From assembly GCA_030512295.1 (NCBI GenBank), contig JAULSR010000001.1, positions 4,611,001 to 4,675,000 on the forward strand: a stretch of DNA of 64,000 nt, read 5' to 3'. The position numbers and the translations under genes are program-made. The stretch's first letter is position 1. Each line of letters begins with the position of its first letter. The DNA is from Bombardia bombarda (taxonomy: Eukaryota > Ascomycota > Sordariomycetes > Sordariales > Lasiosphaeriaceae). Shown piece after piece: positions 63,946 through 64,000 of the stretch. The notes under the pieces were generated by a model. That model was given only the letters and a program-made list of their open reading frames with translations. It made no database searches and was not told the DNA's origin.

Positions 63946-63967
63946 CTCTTAAGCTCCTCTTAAGCTC
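63946..63967. repeat. 11-bp direct repeat ctcttaagctc x2
   Basis: Two perfect adjacent copies near the right edge of the window. The array may continue beyond the window in altered form. Confidence 0.8.
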
Positions 63968-64000
63968 CCAAGGAAGCTCAAAGAGCTTCCTTCAACAGAA

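Larger units (their letters stand above)
45822..64000. other. 18-kb region without a supportable gene
   Basis: From the zinc-finger start codon to the window end I find no gene. ORFs reach 219 codons (58214-58873, +) and 207 codons (46438-47061, -), but they overlap frames on the other strand, lack domain motifs and have no partner exons. There is no long AT-rich block, no transposase or reverse transcriptase pieces, no tRNA or rRNA and no telomeric TTAGGG array. Short-period repeats are scattered (46621-46650, 47661-47695, 47872-47892, 63946-63967), as are AGGT/ACCT tetramers. The first part is presumably leader and promoter of the zinc-finger gene. Confidence 0.55.

Overview
The window is nuclear DNA from a filamentous ascomycete (Pezizomycotina, most likely Sordariomycetes). 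The evidence is short spliceosomal introns of mostly 45 to 180 nt with GTRNGT-type donors and CT(A/G)A(C/T)-type branch sites, moderately GC-rich genes in one-gene transcription units, and a typical filamentous-fungal gene set: calmodulin, an AzgA purine transporter, a cAMP-receptor-like GPCR, a CASP Golgi golgin and a DUF3455 secreted protein. I placed splice junctions by hand so that every model keeps frame. The summed exon lengths of all complete genes are multiples of three.

Layout. The left edge (40-401) is the 3' half of calmodulin. Next come AP-1 gamma-adaptin (2034-4890, +), a small secreted DUF3455 protein (6157-7068, -), the Golgi coiled-coil protein CASP/Coy1 (10341-12790, -), and, head-to-head with it across 476 bp, a large CNH-domain protein that I take to be the CORVET subunit Vps3 (13267-17049, +). 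A cAMP-receptor-like GPCR (20828-22639, +) and a methyltransferase-like protein with a degraded SAM site (26104-28168, -) follow, separated by 3-4 kb spacers.

The centre is denser: an AzgA-type purine permease with nine exons (31453-33921, +), the proteasome-associated deubiquitinase UCH37/Uch2 with a 14-nt exon (34695-35929, +), ribosomal protein uL22/L17 (36596-37561, -), and, sharing its promoter region, fibrillarin/Nop1 (38100-39517, +). Then come an EFM7/Nnt1-like protein methyltransferase with an in-frame Glu-Gln repeat (40811-41785, -) and a C2H2 zinc-finger regulator (43240-45821, -) whose single intron is unusually long and partly open in frame.

Upstream of that regulator the remaining 18 kb (45822-64000) contains no gene I can support. 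It has ordinary base composition, many short-period repeats and only random-looking ORFs. It may be an extended regulatory or leader region of the zinc-finger gene, or a low-gene-density segment.

Functional themes: AP-1 gamma, CASP and Vps3 all act in Golgi/endosome traffic, and uL22 and fibrillarin both act in ribosome production. I see no secondary-metabolite cluster, CRISPR array, transposase, tRNA or rRNA gene, and no convincing new multi-gene system. The most unusual points are the gene desert, the coding-like intron of the zinc-finger gene and the methyltransferase-like protein without a recognisable SAM motif.
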